Source of the DNA: Dipetalonema caudispina
Lineage: Eukaryota > Nematoda > Chromadorea > Rhabditida > Onchocercidae
Reading direction: 5' to 3'
Assembly: GCA_013365325.1 (NCBI GenBank)
Contig: JABVXV010000242.1
Location: forward strand, 1 to 64,000
Length of the DNA stretch: 64,000 bases
Position 1 is the first letter of the stretch, and each line of letters opens with the position of its first letter. The position numbers were made by a program, and so were the translations under genes. The notes below the pieces were generated by a model that did no database searches, was not told where the DNA came from, and was given only the letters and a program-made list of their open reading frames with translations. This document shows, piece after piece, positions 63,351-64,000 of the stretch.

Positions 63351-64000
63351 ATAAGCCGTCTTTTCTGATCCTGGAAGTAAGATTGCTTCGATATTGGCTC
63401 AATGGCTTAATTAAATTTAATGATGAGAATTCCGGCTCCAAAAGATAATCTTTTTGGGACTTTGATGAAATTTAAGCAGGGTTTGAAACATTTGTATTTA
63501 TTTTAGATAAGATCAAAAAAATCCAAATGTATCTTTTTTAAGAAAACAGTAAACTTCACAGAAATCCGTTGTGCCAATATAGCCTGCTCAGCAAATCACC
63601 GGAACAACCGAGATACGGAGATCGATTGATCACAATTTAAATTTGTGAAGAAAGAAATGAATTGTTCCAAATAAAGGAAACCGTAGAAAAAGGCTCTGAC
63701 TTCTTTCAATAACAGTCAAATTTAGGATAATTTTAATAATTGTTCGGGAGATAATAGTTATGGTTGTTTGCCGGTTGAGAAGTGATTACATGAGAGGATA
63801 AAAGAGTGGCGAATTTTCATACAACTTTTTCTTTAGAAATTTCCAAATTTTATGCAATTATAAACAGATCAAATAAAGTTAGAAGATCTGAAATCTGTCG
63901 GTTAGAACCAAGAAATTGGATCTCAAGCAAGGCTGATGCACAATGTTGTGTTGGCCAAAATATAATCCTGTAAATACTATGATGATTTCTTTCGTATCTA
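63351..64000. other. Right edge, no gene recognised
   Basis: AT-rich sequence upstream of the minus-strand segments. It may hold further 5' exons of that gene, but no convincing exon was identified. Confidence 0.4.

Overview
The window is AT-rich eukaryotic genomic DNA with compact, intron-rich genes. Exons run about 60-250 nt, introns are mostly 40-800 nt, and 3' splice sites are short TTTTCAG or TTTTAG types. Several starts sit only 0-43 nt downstream of such an acceptor with no upstream exon visible, which is what spliced-leader trans-splicing produces. With the protein content (TAF6, SPCS2, PTPA, MADF-BESS, F-box and a LAP1/LULL1-type torsin cofactor) this points to a nematode, probably a filarial or other spirurid. 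The species call is inference. No bacterial, viral or organellar genes were seen.

Layout. 1481-3874 (+): torsin cofactor of the LAP1/LULL1 type. 3875-12208: about 8 kb with no supportable gene. 12209-17502 (-): TAF6, 16 exons, with one GC-AG intron. 18690-20527 (-): signal peptidase complex subunit SPCS2. 21.5-22.1 kb (+): unassigned open segments. 22452-25570 (+): arginine-rich protein with a UAP56-binding motif, a candidate mRNA export adaptor. 28071-31419 (-): five-finger C2H2 zinc-finger protein. 34512-37681 (+): PTPA. 39921-42052 (+): unrecognised charged helical protein. 42053-52377: gene-poor. 52378-57076 (+): F-box protein with a possible alternative last exon. 59251-60910 (+): MADF-BESS protein. 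62588-63350 (-): pieces of an unrecognised gene near the window edge.

The genes are mostly housekeeping and nuclear: transcription initiation (TAF6), putative transcription regulators (zinc finger, MADF-BESS), putative mRNA export, nuclear envelope/ER (torsin cofactor), ER protein processing (SPCS2), phosphatase activation (PTPA) and ubiquitin ligase targeting (F-box). They do not form an obvious single pathway.

Most exon models were built by hand from reading-frame continuity, splice-site phase and family knowledge. The coding lengths of seven models close exactly in frame; the zinc-finger 5' end and one donor, one donor of the helical protein, and the F-box exon 1 to 2 junction are the weaker points. 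The structures most worth a second look are a perfect 32-nt hairpin palindrome 5' of the torsin cofactor gene, a 3'-UTR stem-loop overlapping a poly(A) signal, a duplicated 3' splice site in PTPA, the GC-AG intron in TAF6 and the UAP56-motif protein.
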